DNA of 64,000 nt, from NCBI GenBank assembly GCA_036365145.1, contig JAEOAD010000001.1:103574001-103638000 (forward strand), given 5' to 3'. This document shows, piece by piece, positions 23,055 through 34,436 of the stretch. Each line of letters starts with the position of its first letter. Positions within the stretch are counted from its first letter, which is position 1. Source of the stretch: Orientallactaga sibirica. Its lineage: Eukaryota; Chordata; Mammalia; Rodentia; Dipodidae. The position numbers and the translations under genes are program-made. Under the pieces are notes generated by a model. That model was not told where the DNA came from, did no database searches, and saw nothing but the letters and a program-made list of their open reading frames with translations.

Positions 23055-23199
23055 ATCACTTAGAGAAATGTTTCCCCAAGTTCAGCCTAGAAGAGACTGG
23101 GAAGCTTCTACAAGCTGTGGTTCAAGGCTTCCTCCCAAATTAGTAGAAGAACTCGGCAGTGTTGTCTGTGTGGAATGGTTTTGAAGGAATGAAAGGTGC

Positions 23200-23201
<2 letters not shown>

Positions 23202-23231
<30 letters not shown>

Positions 23232-23375
23232 GGTTTTCTGAGGTAGGGTCTCACTCTGGTTCAGGCTGACCTGGAATTAACTATGTAGTTTCAGGGTGGC
23301 CTCGAACTCTTGGCAATCTTCCTACCTCTGCCTCCCAAGTGCTGGGATTAAAGGTGTGTGCCAACACACCCAGCA
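23202..23375 (-). mobile_element. B1 SINE
   Basis: The reverse complement of a B1: T-tract, 'gaggtagggtctcactctgg', 'gctgacctggaa', 'cctcccaagtgctgggatta', ending 'cacccagc'. It is flanked by AAAGGTGCAA at 23192-23201 and 23376-23385, a perfect 10-bp target duplication. Confidence 0.93.
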
Positions 23376-23385
23376 AAAGGTGCAA

Positions 23386-23827
23386 TATTAAGGGAGTTAT
23401 GGAGCATTTCACTGTAACTCCAGAGAGCTACCAAGTTCATTAAATAAATGGCAGGGTCAGCATCCTTTAAAGGAGTCCTTGCGGGGCACCTAAGTGATGC
23501 TATGAAGATAAACTCTAAGTTGAAATGGAGATCCTAGAATGTTGGGGATGACATCTTGCAAGGAGGACAACAATTTCACAGTAGAGCCATTCCAAGACAG
23601 AGTCTTTGATTTCCACAGGTAACAGAGATGGAAGATAGCCTAATCAAGCCCTTTGGACCCTGAATGATTGCACTGCAAGGCCCAGATGTCAGATATGGAA
23701 CTTCAGGATTAGGATTTTGGTCCTTCTTTGGTTTGATTTTTCCTTATTATGACCTCATTCCTCCTTTTTGAATTGGGAATATTTACTCTGCACCATTCTA
23801 CAAGTACATAGTTAATTTTTATATTTT
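23386..23827. other. unassigned sequence
   Basis: No gene or repeat is recognised. Confidence 0.4.
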
Positions 23828-24056
23828 TATTTTTTTATTTATTTATTTATTTGAGAGAGCAAGAGAGAAAGAGAAGGGAGAGAGAGACAGAGATAGGGTG
23901 GGAGAATAGGTGCACCAGGGCCTCCAGCCATTGCAAATGAACTCAAGACACATGCGCCACCTTGTGCATCTGGCTTACGTGGGTACTAGGGAATAGAACT
24001 GAGGTCCTTTGGCTTTGCAGGCAAATGCCTTAACCTCTAAGCTATCTCTCCAGCCC
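23828..24056 (-). mobile_element. B2-superfamily tRNA SINE (dipodid type)
   Basis: Reverse complement: (TTTA)n, a GA-rich tract, 'gggcctccagccattgc', 'ggctttgcaggcaaatgcc', ending 'ctatctctccagcccc'. Target duplication is unclear. Confidence 0.85.
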
Positions 24057-24257
24057 CATAATTTATTTTTTTAGTGTTATAGTGAATCATACTTAAGAGA
24101 TTTCCTGTATCCCAAAAGAGACATTTTCTATACTTTTGAATAGTGTTGGGGCTATAAAAGACTATGGAGAATTTTCAAGCTATTCTTAATGCATATTTCA
24201 TTGTGAAATGGCCCTGAGCCTATGGGGATAAGAAGTACAAGGTCATGGCTTAAAAAG

Positions 24258-24500
24258 TCATGTTTTAGTGTCAAGTTGATAACGTATGGGTTTGTGATAT
24301 TTAATCTCTGGAAATGTCTTTAAGACATCTTCCTAGATTGGGTTGAGATAGGGCCCCCCACCCTAACTGTGGGTGACACAAGTCATGGGCTAGGTCCTGG
24401 ACTGAACAAAAAAGAGAAAGTAAGCTGAGCAACAATATTCATCCTCCCCTGTATCATGTATCAATTACAACTGATGAAGCATGCTGATCCATTGCTATTA
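24258..24500 (+). mobile_element. fragment of ERVL-like LTR (old)
   Basis: 'gtcaagttgataacg', 'cctagattgggttgaga' and 'actgaacaaaaaagagaaagtaagctgag' follow the same order as the LTR at 17044 and 33183. The 3' part is not recognisable. Confidence 0.45.
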
Positions 24501-24689
24501 ACAGAATTTCAAAGAGCTCGTAAATTTAATACCAAAACAATACAAAATAATTAGAAAGTTATAAGAAAAATCCTGAAAACATAACTGAAAATTCTTAACT
24601 CATAATATACAATTCAACATTATAAATGTTATATATGTTATGATTTATTATGCATTTATATGTGATTCATATATTTATTTATATATGTG

Positions 24690-24706
24690 TACATATGTGC
24701 AGTGTG

Positions 24707-24746
<40 letters not shown>

Positions 24747-24756
24747 TGTGCAGTAT

Positions 24757-24798
<42 letters not shown>

Positions 24799-24840
24799 CA
24801 TATATATATACACACACACACACAAACATACCACACACAC
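24690..24840. repeat. compound (TA)n/(CA)n microsatellite
   Basis: Two long (TA) runs at about 24711-24738 and 24761-24812 are separated and flanked by (CA). The lead-in 'atgtgcagt[ga]tgtga' precedes both runs, so the compound unit itself is duplicated. Frames here are period artefacts. Confidence 0.95.
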
Positions 24841-26997
24841 TGATAAATTATTGAGATTTTTTAAGCAACAAAGTTTGTAAAGTTGTTTATGTTTATTAAT
24901 CAATGTAATTTAACACATTAATAGAATAAGCAACAAAGCTCATAATAATCTCAATAAGGACACATGAAATTAATCTGTATTCATGTTAAAATATGAACAA
25001 TCAAGTATAGAAAGAGTGTTCTTTAATCTGGTAAACCAATTCATAGAAAGTCTCTACTAAGCATTATATTTAATTATGAAATATCAAAATCTTGTCTCTG
25101 GGATTAGAATGAGGCAAGCATTCCTTCTATTACTTCTTTCCACCATTATACTGAAAGCCAATGTAGAAAAGCAAAAAAGAACCTATAGGAAAATAAATTG
25201 ATCAAAACAGTGACTATAAAGTTAACATAAAAACCTGCAGAAGTTTTTCATACTAACAAAATATTAATGGGAAGTCACATTTTAAATCACATTTCTACTA
25301 TCCATATGTGTCTAAATTATTGGAGAGTCCTGTGCGCCATTCTCAGGGCCCTTCCGCAGGATGGTTCTTTGTCTCCTAAGCACTGAGAGGCTAAGGGAAA
25401 TCCCACTGTTCTTTTCTGAGAACAGACTTAGCACTCTTTCCTTTTCCTCTACACTTTGAAGGCAATCCATTTAAGTTACACAAACCTTATGAATTTCTCT
25501 GAGCATTGAACTAATAATAAACACTGACCTGCTGTTTCAAAGGAAAATTCAGGTTGGGATCCTATGTCTGCCACCAGTTCTGTTCTATACACTTACCACA
25601 GCATCAGTACTCTGCCTACACAAAGGCCAAAGTCTCAGAATTGGGCCCATGTATAGAATTAGCCAACGTCCTGAGGACACTGAATCCCAACTCCTCTCTG
25701 TGATGCTTCTGGAATCTCACTCCCATTAGCCCTCACTGTTTATGCAGATCTCTTGTGCTTTTAAAAGTATGCCTTTGAACTTATTGTTTCCTTTCTCCAT
25801 GTTACTTTGCAGTCTCTTCTACCAGGAACCAGATGGTTGGTTATGTTCAACATCAAGTGGGAAATAACTGTGGGGTGAAATGAAGAAAGGTTCTCTCTCT
25901 CTCTCTCTCTCTTTCTCTTAAATAGATAAATAAATAAAATTATATCAAGAAACCCATTCCATTGAGTTATACACTTAGTTACACATGTTCAGGCATGTAT
26001 ATTTCTAATTGAATATGGACTTTAAAAATCAGGAAAAGACACCTCAGGAATACAAAACAAACCTATGTGCTAAATACAAATATGACCAAATTTCAGTGGA
26101 ATTAAAACTTTAAAAAAGGTATTGAGTCCTTTCCTCAGTTTCTCTGTCCTTAGAGTCCATATTTTCCTCCATCTTTACTGGGAGGAGAGTCACATTTCTT
26201 GATTTGAGGTGAGCAGCAACTCAGTTCTCTGTATCTTCCCCTTTCATCTTACTGTTCTCCAAATATGTTCTCATGTCAGGACTGGCTGCTTAGAAATTGT
26301 AGGTACCTATATTAGCCCAGTGTGGGAAGGGTATTTCGATGTGTAGACTTCACAGTTATGGGTGCTTCAGGCTGCAACTTCCTGTTTGGTATTTCTAACA
26401 CGTGGACTTCAAGTATACCTGCTTAATTAACAGGGTCCAGGCAAACAGCAACATCTCAGAAGGCATCATTAGTTAGTTCCCAGAAACAGAACACTCTTAA
26501 GCCCAAACAGATAGAAAGTAACTACTTCAGTGGCTTGATCTGGATAACTCTTCTATCTCTACAAAACTAATGAAAAATAGTGAATACAATTATTCTTCTT
26601 CCTTCATCCAGACTGAGACATTGGGCGGCTACTAGAATTTGGACTGTATCTTGCCTTTATACAGACTCTACCAGGCATATAACAAGTATATAAGACATAT
26701 GCACTTTAGGTATTTCCTTTTGTCCCCTAGTCTTCATCAGGGGAGATGACAATAATAGTATATCATAGGACAGACATGAAATACTATGAGAGGTCTGCCT
26801 TAGTGACAGTTGAGTATTTTTGCAGTGGCTATAAAGGTTGTCTAATACCAGTGGGCTCTTGTGATGTTGTCTCCTGTGCTGTTAAATGCCTCTTCCATGG
26901 CAAATGGTCTGGCTGGTTTTAAGATGAGACATAGGTTCCTTTGGTCCATTCCCATAAGTTCATTCCCACGTCTTTAATATAGACATTTGTTGCAGTT
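24841..26997. other. unassigned sequence, about 2.1 kb
   Basis: No exon or clear repeat. At 25892-25938 a (TC)n run followed by 'aaatagataaataaataaa' is probably the 3' end of a truncated B2-type SINE. Confidence 0.45.
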
Positions 26998-27832
26998 ACT
27001 TGCTTGTTTTTGGACAAACACCTGACCAGAGAAGCAGCTAATGGGAGGAGGGGGTTTATTTCAGGCTTACAGATCCCAGGGTAAACACCATCAGTGGTGG
27101 AAGAAGCTGCTTCACTTTCCTAGATGCACTGCAGAGTGACACCATCAACATTCAGCAAACATGAACAGCCAGAACTCAAACTTGTCTTTAATCACCTACT
27201 AGGGTTGAATGATAAGATCTTCCCCTAGTGACCTTCCTCTTTCTCAGCAGGGCTCTATTCACTTGAGACTCAAGTTGAAAGCTCTGTCTTAATAAAAATA
27301 CTTTCTTAGTCTATAGGGCCATACATGCAAACCACCACCTTTCACCCTGGCCCCCATAGACTTGTGACCATCTTACAATGCAAATTGTACTCATTTCAGC
27401 TTTAAAGGTCTCCATCATCCTTACCAACTTTGATGTTGTTCAAAAGTGCAACATTTCATTGAAGAGTCAAGACTGCCTTAAAACTGTGAGCCTTGTAAGA
27501 TCAAAACATACTAAGTTATATATTTCTAACACATAATGTCATAAAGACTTTCATTGTAAAAAAGACATAACAAAGAGAGATTGGACCAATGTTAGCAATA
27601 ACCAGCTGGTAAACATCAAACATCTGTAGTTCAAGTCTAACATCCATAATCAGTGACAACAGTTTCTGGATTCTAATTTCACCTGGGTTGAGTAGCCCAG
27701 GAAAAATTCCATCTTGAGCCAGCAGTGCTCCATGGTAACTGGTCAACAGCAGGTCTCTGGTCACTGGAGACTCAAGTTGTAAGCACAATCTTATAAAATA
27801 CCCGAGTCTATATGGCCATATATTCAAACCTC
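26998..27832 (-). mobile_element. MaLR LTR plus partial interior
   Basis: A reverse-complement LTR at 26998-27339 (TGTTGCAG... to 'caaaccaccac') is followed by interior at 27340-27740 ('cctggcccccatagacttgtgacc', 'ccatggtaact'). At 27741-27832 there is a second copy of the LTR's end ('gagactcaagttgtaagc', 'ctatatggccatatattcaaacc'). The interior is truncated and old. Confidence 0.65.
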
Positions 27833-28318
27833 ATCTTGCTCTTTCAGACTTTTTCCTCTCATGATCTAAGAAGCCAACCAGCTAGCAATATATTCTCACT
27901 TTGAGCCACTGACTTTGTGTGGTAGTTTGAAAGGATGATTCCCAATAGATTCAATTTTATTAAAGTTTCTTGGTTTTGAGGTTGTCTGACTGGAAGAGGT
28001 TTCACTGTGGGCAGATCCTAGGGTTCATCTCTAAGGTCTGTTTGGGGGTGGATCTGGCATTTTCAGTCTAAACATATGCAGAGTGTTTGAGCTCTGCATA
28101 GGTTTCCTAGAATGTGCTTATTTATGGTGCTGTTTTTTTTTTTAATCTCTTTTTCATGGACCTGTGAGAGGGGGACAACTTCCTCAGCCATTATGGAACT
28201 TCCCCTGGAACTGGAAGCTTCAAGTAAATCCCCCCTCCCTAACTTGTGCCTGGTTTGGAAGTTCATCCCAGTAACATGAAGCTGGCTGTGACAGAATTGG
28301 TACCATGGAGTGTGAATT

Positions 28319-28615
28319 TTGGTATTTTGGAACATTTGTTTTGGAGGAATGAGCATGGACTTGGTGCTTGCAACTAAAGATGCCTTCTTGAGTGGCAAGC
28401 CAAGTATTATGGATTATTCTGATGAGAGTTTGAAAATGCTAAGTGCAGAGAGAATTGTATTTGGAGGCTTGGTTTATGAACTTTCTAAGGGGAAGGAAAG
28501 ACTGCAGAGAACTTTATTGGAACTGGGATACTGGCATAAGGTCTGGCTGTGTTCCTTCTCATGCCCAAAGAGTTTGATCAAAGTTAAATTTTTATGGACT
28601 GATGTGCTTGCCTGA
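28319..28615 (+). other. recurrent small frame in MaLR interior
   Basis: A 98-codon frame starting just after the primer site, matching the frames in the 17.8, 20.8 and 22.4 kb copies (DYSDES and GKERLQRTLLELGYW are shared) although this provirus is clearly diverged from them. No known domain. Confidence 0.4.
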
Positions 28616-28782
28616 AGATATTGAACTGAGCAATTTAAGATTTAAAGTTGGTAAAACTCAAATAAGATTAAGTTTTACTGGCACAGAGAGCAGTTTTAGG
28701 TTACTAAAGCTGCTATTGTCAAATACATTAGCAATCTTAGGGAATATGGCCTAAGTGTTTTATATTAAAACAATGGAGATAG

Positions 28783-28982
28783 GCTGTAGAGATGGCTTAG
28801 CACTTAACACACTTGCCTGTTAAGCCTAAAGATCCAGGTTCAATTCTCCAAGTCCCATGAAAGCTAGATGAACAAGATGGTGCATGAATCTGGAGTTTGT
28901 TTGCAGTGGCTAGACACTCTGCTGTGCCCATTCTCTCTGTGTGTCTCTAATAAATAAATAAAATAAAAATAAAAAAAAAAAC
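28783..28982 (+). mobile_element. B2-superfamily tRNA SINE nested in MaLR interior
   Basis: 'ggctgtagagatggcttagc', B box 'ggttcaattct', 'gtttgcagtggct', a short CT stretch and an A-rich tail. Flanks ACAATGGAGA and ACAAAGAAGA are a diverged target duplication. The other MaLR copies read straight through the site, which proves nesting. Confidence 0.82.
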
Positions 28983-30109
28983 AAAGAAGAGAATGCCTGA
29001 GGAGATTCTACCCCAGAAAGGCTAACGGCAAGAATGCAAACTCTTTTCAAAGGAAGTGACTGAAAAGAAGGAACCTGCTCTTCAAAGTCACTGATTTATT
29101 TCATTGCTAAATTAAGAATATGGCTATGTCCTGCACACCTGGTATTGGTTTCAGAAGCCTGAAAAATATGGGGAGTGTGTCATGAAGTACACATGGTTCC
29201 AGGAGCCACTGCTGAGATGCAGCATGAACAAGAGCATGATGACCCTGATGAAGAGACTGGCAAAGCCATTGAACGATGAACCATGGTTTGTGTGGAGACC
29301 CAAAGATGTTTTGGATATGCCAGGACTGTGTTAAGGCTACCATGGAGCACAGTTTGCTCAAGATGGAAAATTTCCCTGGGTATTCATCCCAGCTGGAGAG
29401 GCAAAATTGAGAATTTGGATACTGTCAGTCACTCATTATATTGGACTCCAACTGCAGATGTTTGGTGTTTGCTTGATAGTTATTGGGTTTGCACCATTCC
29501 AGTCTCTCCTTGTTATGACTAATGGCAGCTGGAAATGTTTACTCTGTATTTTTGTATATTGAATGTATATACCTGTTAAAATCTTAAATTTCAGATGGAA
29601 CTTGGGACTTTGGAACTACCTTAATTTGGTAAGGACTATGGGGACCTTTGAAGTTGTACTGAGTACAATTTACAATGTAGATGGTTATGAATCTATTGGG
29701 GCCAGGGGTGGAATGTGGTAGTTTGAATGAATGTCCCCCAGTAGATACAGTTTTATTAAAGCTTGTTGGATTTCCAATGGTCTGGTTGGAAGAGGTATCA
29801 CTGTGGTTGGATCCTAGGGTCCAGCCCTAATGTGTGTTTGGGGGTGGATCTGGAATTTCCAGTCTAAAGATATGCAGTGTTGAGGTCTGCCTGGGGTTCC
29901 TGGAGAGGGCTTGCTTATGGTGAAGGTGTTTTTTCTCTCTGTGTGTGGACTTATGAAAGGGTGCTAGCTTCTTCATTTATTATGGAATTTCGCCTGGATC
30001 TGTAAGCTTCAAATATATCCATTCCTCCCATAATTTCTGCCTGGTTTGGAAGTTCATCCCAGCAACATGAAGCTAACTGTGTCACCTTGATATTAAAATC
30101 CTATACAGG

Positions 30110-30458
30110 TGTTGCAGTCAGGTTTGCATTGCTGGCAGAAATCATCTGACCAAGAGCAGCTTTTGGGAAAAAAAGGTTTTATTTTGGCTTACAGGCTCAA
30201 GGGGAACCCCCGTGATGGCAGGGGAAAATGATGGCATGAGCAGAGGGTGGATATCATCCCCTGACTAAGATCAAGTGGACAATAGGAACAGGAGACGGTG
30301 CCAAACACTGGCAAGGAAAAACTAACTATAAGACCCATAAGCCCACCCCCAACAATGCACTGCTTCTAGGAGGCATTAATGCCCAAATCTCCATCAGCTG
30401 GGAACCTAGCATTCACAGCACCTAAGTTTATGGGCAACACCTGAATCAAACCACCACA
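30110..30458 (-). mobile_element. solo MaLR LTR
   Basis: It starts TGTTGCAGTCAGG and ends CACCACA. It has an internal T-rich tail region, 'ggcttacaggctcaagggg' and 'ataagcccacccccaacaat'. It is nearly the same as the LTR at 33474. ACAGG/CAGG on both sides is consistent with a 5-bp duplication, with one base ambiguous at the edge. Confidence 0.82.
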
Positions 30459-30725
30459 CAGGTTATAGATAAGGACTGGGTTGACACTGAGGAAAGGAAA
30501 TAATATGGGGCTTGTATTTTATACGTCCTATCCCAACTCTGACTCAACCTACGTCCACTTCTGCTCTCCCACTAAAGATGCTGGGGTCTGGAAGCCCTAT
30601 GACCAATGGTGAGTGGAATGTAACTTATACCTCTCCCCCCTGCATCTCCTACGAGTTGGCAATGACATCTCCAAAATCACAAAATCATTATACTTGTGAC
30701 ATTGAGTATCACATAGGTTAAGTAA
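30459..30725. other. unassigned sequence
   Basis: No gene or repeat is recognised between the two LTRs. Confidence 0.4.
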
Positions 30726-31052
30726 CTTACTAATAGTTACTTCTTCTTGTGAACAAATACCTGTCAAGAAGCAACTTAAGGAAGGAGAGGTTTATGTTGG
30801 CTCACAGTTTGAGTGGCTAACAGTCCTTTGTGGAGGGAAAGACATCCACCCAGCAAGAGGAATGTGCAACTGGGACTCCTCACCTCCCATATGGGAAGAG
30901 CAGGAAACAGGGCCCTGGCTATAAAACCTCAAGGCCTGTCCCTGGTGACCCACTTCCTCCCGGGAGGCTCCCACATACTAAAACAGTGACAGAAGATGGG
31001 GGTGAGGTGTTAAAGACATAAGCCTATTTCACATTCAAACTACACCACTCAC
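30726..31052 (-). mobile_element. MaLR-type LTR (diverged)
   Basis: 'cctgtcaagaagcaacttaagg', 'ggctcacagtttgag', 'caaggcctgtccctggtgacccacttcctcc' and a terminal 'cacattcaaactacacca' are in the order of a reverse-complement rodent MaLR LTR. Confidence 0.6.
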
Positions 31053-31561
31053 CAAAGTCACTTAGCTGCTGCTACATGCTGGGTCTGAAACCTTAGACAG
31101 GTGGAATGATGCTATTGGATCCCTGGGCCTCAGTGTTCCAATGCTTCCCCTTCCCTCACATCGACTGCGCGCTCTGTGACAGATGTTCTCACAGAGGGGA
31201 AGTCTCAAGCACCAGGTCAAACTGGTGACTTCAGCTTCCAAATGTGCATTCTTGGGTAAGTAAAGTCTCAGAACCGACTTTCCATTTCTGTAAAACAGAA
31301 TCAGGTTTACTTGAGTTAAGTTTACAGTTAATTTGTAATTGGTTGTTACTTAAATTCGCACAGACAAAAACAACCAGGGCAGGTTGTGAGACTTTAACAA
31401 ATACCACTCCCATTTTAATAAGATTCTCTTATGAGCTTTCTCAGTCTTCCAGGACAAAGAGCAGATTTTTCCCCCCCACAGGGGCCTTGAGTAACGTCAT
31501 TGAGAAATGAAGGCCCATTGTGCATCAGCCTCAAGGTCACCTTTGGAAGGCAATTAATTTT
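31053..31561. other. unassigned sequence
   Basis: No gene or repeat is recognised. A C-run occurs at 31471-31478. Confidence 0.4.
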
Positions 31562-31830
31562 CTTAGCCGTGGTTTTCCCACTAATTATTCTGAAAACATA
31601 CTTACATTCTGTCAGCAAGCCTACTTTCAAAATCAAAATTGTAGCCATTTTTCATTCTTAATAAAGGCCTCCTTCTTGTATCTTCCCTTTAGTTTCTTAG
31701 TTGAGAACATCTTAATTCTAGCATTTAAAGAATATGAGAAAACAACAGAAACCTCTTTTTCCCACTGTCTCTAGTATCAATTATTCCCTAACAGAGAAAA
31801 ATTTCTCTTTTATCCACTGGGTACAGGGAC
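31562..31830 (+). repeat. copy 1 of a diverged ~270-bp direct duplication
   Basis: Shares 'attctga(a/g)aacatact(t/c)acattctgtca' and then colinear similarity through 'gggacttta' with 32853-33120, about 1.29 kb downstream. I recognise no repeat family. Confidence 0.7.
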
Positions 31831-32419
31831 TTTATACTTCCTGAACTGACCTGTTCAATTTACACACACAGATACCACACACCACATCAAACCTATTATA
31901 CCCATGCATATGCAAAAAAAAAAAAAAAAAGTCAGAATGCTGCTTTTATTGTTTTTCTTTAAAGAGCTCTTATGGACGTGATTGAGTCAGCAATTTGAAT
32001 CAGAGTGATTGGGGTCCGCAGTAAAGGGGAGTTATGTTGAGAGCAGCCTTTTGGTCTCCTGGTGGCTTTAGTTCTGAAGGTAAAAGAAGGCACTGCTAGA
32101 CTCTTGTGGCCGTATCAGATAAGAAACTTCCACGTAACCAGATAAATTAGTTATAATTACCAGGAGAGTATGCAAATACCTTTGTAACACATCTTACTGT
32201 TTCAAGTGCTTTTCGATCCTACTGAAAGCTAAAATGAGAAAGGAATGTAATGTATCAAATTGCCTCCTCTCCCAATCTGCACCCTGAAGGGTGTTCTCTA
32301 AGTGGCAATGAGGCATTACTAGGTAAATGTTGGCTGGAAATGCAGGAAACAAAACATTTCCATGCAGTGCAGTCCAAGGGCAAGGATGACTGCAAGGAAC
32401 AGAGGCTCATCCCAAGGCA
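31831..32419. other. unassigned sequence between the duplicated copies
   Basis: It contains an A18 run at 31914-31931. Nothing else is identified. Confidence 0.4.
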
Positions 32420-32553
32420 GATGTACCAGATGAACCAGTAAGGATATAGATGTGGGGAAAGGATACAGATGGACCAGTAAGGACACAAGATTGGAGAAGA
32501 GATCCAAAATAGACCAGTTAGGATACAGATGTGAGAAAGAGATCCAAGACTCC
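32420..32553. repeat. three ~40-bp tandem repeats
   Basis: 'accagt(a/t)agga(t/c)a' recurs near 32434, 32473 and 32513, followed by 'gatg/ttgg..gaaagagatcc' type sequence. A small minisatellite, moderately diverged. Confidence 0.8.
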
Positions 32554-32852
32554 AGATCTGGTGAGCCTGAGACTGAAGACAGACTGGGAATTTCCTCATA
32601 TTCCTGAACAGGAACCCAAACCACCACATAATAAAATAAAAAATAAACCTACTCTTTTACCTTCCTGTTTCACTGCCCTTTTCCCAATACTTTGCTCATG
32701 TACCATGAAACAAAATGACAGGAGTACAAGCACAGCACTTTTGTCTGTGAAGGAGAGCCTTTTGTGTGGGAGGAAGGCTCAGGACCTGAGGGAGCTATTC
32801 ACCCCTACTGGTTGACCCAGTGCCCTTGCCAGGACTGAGATGGGGTAAAGTC

Positions 32853-33120
32853 ATAGCCAAGTTTATTGAATTATTCTGAGAACATACTCACATTCTGTCA
32901 ATAGGCCTGCTTTCAAAATCAAAACTGTAGCCATATTTCATCCTTAATAAAACTTCCTTTATATCTTTTCCTTGCTGTTTCACAACTGGTAGAATTTGAA
33001 TTCAGAGAATTTAAAGCATGTAGGAAAATGGGAAGAATAAAGACATTTTTTTCCATTCTCCCTAATACAATTGTTCCCTAAAAGCAAAAATGACCTTCAT
33101 CCACCAGGTCCAGTGACTGT
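32853..33120 (+). repeat. copy 2 of a diverged ~270-bp direct duplication
   Basis: Colinear with 31562-31830, including 'gtagccat.tttcat.cttaataaa', '...ttccctaa..g..aaa' and 'tccac..ggt.cagtgact'. The flanks are unrelated. Confidence 0.7.
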
Positions 33121-33182
33121 ATATTCCCTCGGTGCCTTATTTATACACTGAGGCTGCAAATCAGAAACGGTTAGCATGGAAG

Positions 33183-33930
33183 ACTATAACTCCTATTGCT
33201 AACTTGATTGGCTCTAGAGTCACTAGGAGATCCTCCCTGGGCGTGTCCCTGAGAGAGTTTCTAGATTAGGTTAATTGAGGCAGGAAGATACCCCCTACCT
33301 ATTGCCAGTATCATTCCATCTTTGGCCAATATCATTCCATATTCAGCCCATGGGGTAGAGGGTTGAATAAAAAGGAGAAAGTGAGTTGAACACCACCATA
33401 TTTCTGTCTGCTTCCCGAATATGAGTGCAACATAACCAGCTGCCTCCCTCTCATACTGCTATTCCTTCCCCACTGTTGCAGTCAGGTTCGCACTGCTGGC
33501 AGAAATCACCCGACTAAAAGCAGCTTGTGGGAAAAAAGAGGTTTATTTTGGCTTACAGGCTCAAGGGGGAAGCTCCATGATGGCAGGAAAAATGATGGCA
33601 TGAGCAGAGGGTGGACATCACCCTCTGGTCAACATAAGGTAGACAACAGAAACCGGAGAGTGTGCCAAACACTGGCAAGGGGAAGCTGGCTATAATGCCC
33701 ATAAGCCCGCCCCCAACAATACACCGCCTCCAGGAGGCTTTAATTTCCAATTGCCATCAGCTGGGAAGACTAGCATTCAGAACACTTAAGTTTATGGGGG
33801 ACACCTGAATCAAACCACCACACCCACCATGATGGACTATGACATCCTCTCTTGAACTATCAGTCAAAATACACCCTTCGTCCCTTATGTTACTTTTTGT
33901 TCAGGTATTTTTGTCCACTGGTCAAGATCA
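33183..33930 (+). mobile_element. ERVL-like LTR (old), split by a MaLR LTR
   Basis: The left part (33183-33473) reads 'gcgtgtccctgagagagtttctagattaggttaattgaggc' in family order and 'gaataaaaaggagaaagtgag'. The right part resumes at 33828 with 'catgatggactatgacatcc' and 'cttatgttactttttgttcagg'. A complete solo MaLR LTR lies between. Confidence 0.7.
33474..33822 (-). mobile_element. solo MaLR LTR with perfect 5-bp duplication
   Basis: TGTTGCAG...CCACACA, 349 bp, flanked by CCCAC at 33469-33473 and 33823-33827. The host sequence on either side joins into one older LTR, confirming a clean insertion. Confidence 0.92.
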
Positions 33931-34389
33931 CATATGACATGAATGTAAGAGTCAATATTTGGTTCAAGTCTACCTGGTATTAAAATCCATGTTTTGTCCT
34001 GTGCATATTTTCTGAGATCCTTGGGGTGCCATATTTTCTGTTGAATTGGAGCTTTGTCCTACATTGGAGGGGAGCTCTATCCTTTTGCTGTGATTTGAAT
34101 GTATCCTTTAAATTTGCTGTACTTGCAATTCTCTTAATTCCTATGTTAATAGCATTTGAAGGTGGGACATTTGATTGGGTCATGAGAGCTATGTGTTATG
34201 AATGAATATGAATGGATTAATGATAATGGATTATCTCCAAAGTGAGTCTACTATTAAAGCCAGTGTGGTTCTGTCTCCATATGTGAAGCCCTCTGCTATG
34301 TTAGATGTGATACAGAAAGGTACTCATCAGATGTTAAGTAGATAGCTCTATGGTCTCAGAATTCTCAACCTTTAGAACTGTGATAAATA
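33931..34389. other. unassigned sequence
   Basis: No gene or repeat is recognised. Confidence 0.4.
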
Positions 34390-34403
34390 GACCTAAGTTC
34401 TTT

Positions 34404-34436
<33 letters not shown>

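Larger units (their letters stand above)
27918..30084 (+). mobile_element. complete MaLR provirus with nested SINE
   Basis: The 5' LTR is 27918-28293, the interior 28294-29713 and the 3' LTR 29714-30084; both LTRs start TGTGGTAGTTTGAA and end in CA. The primer site TGGTACCATGGAGTGTG is at 28298-28314. Flanking pentamers CTTTG (27913-27917) and CCTTG (30085-30089) are a target duplication with one mismatch. The LTRs differ at many sites, so it is older than the 19.5-23 kb element. A B2-type SINE interrupts the interior at 28783-28982. Confidence 0.85.
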
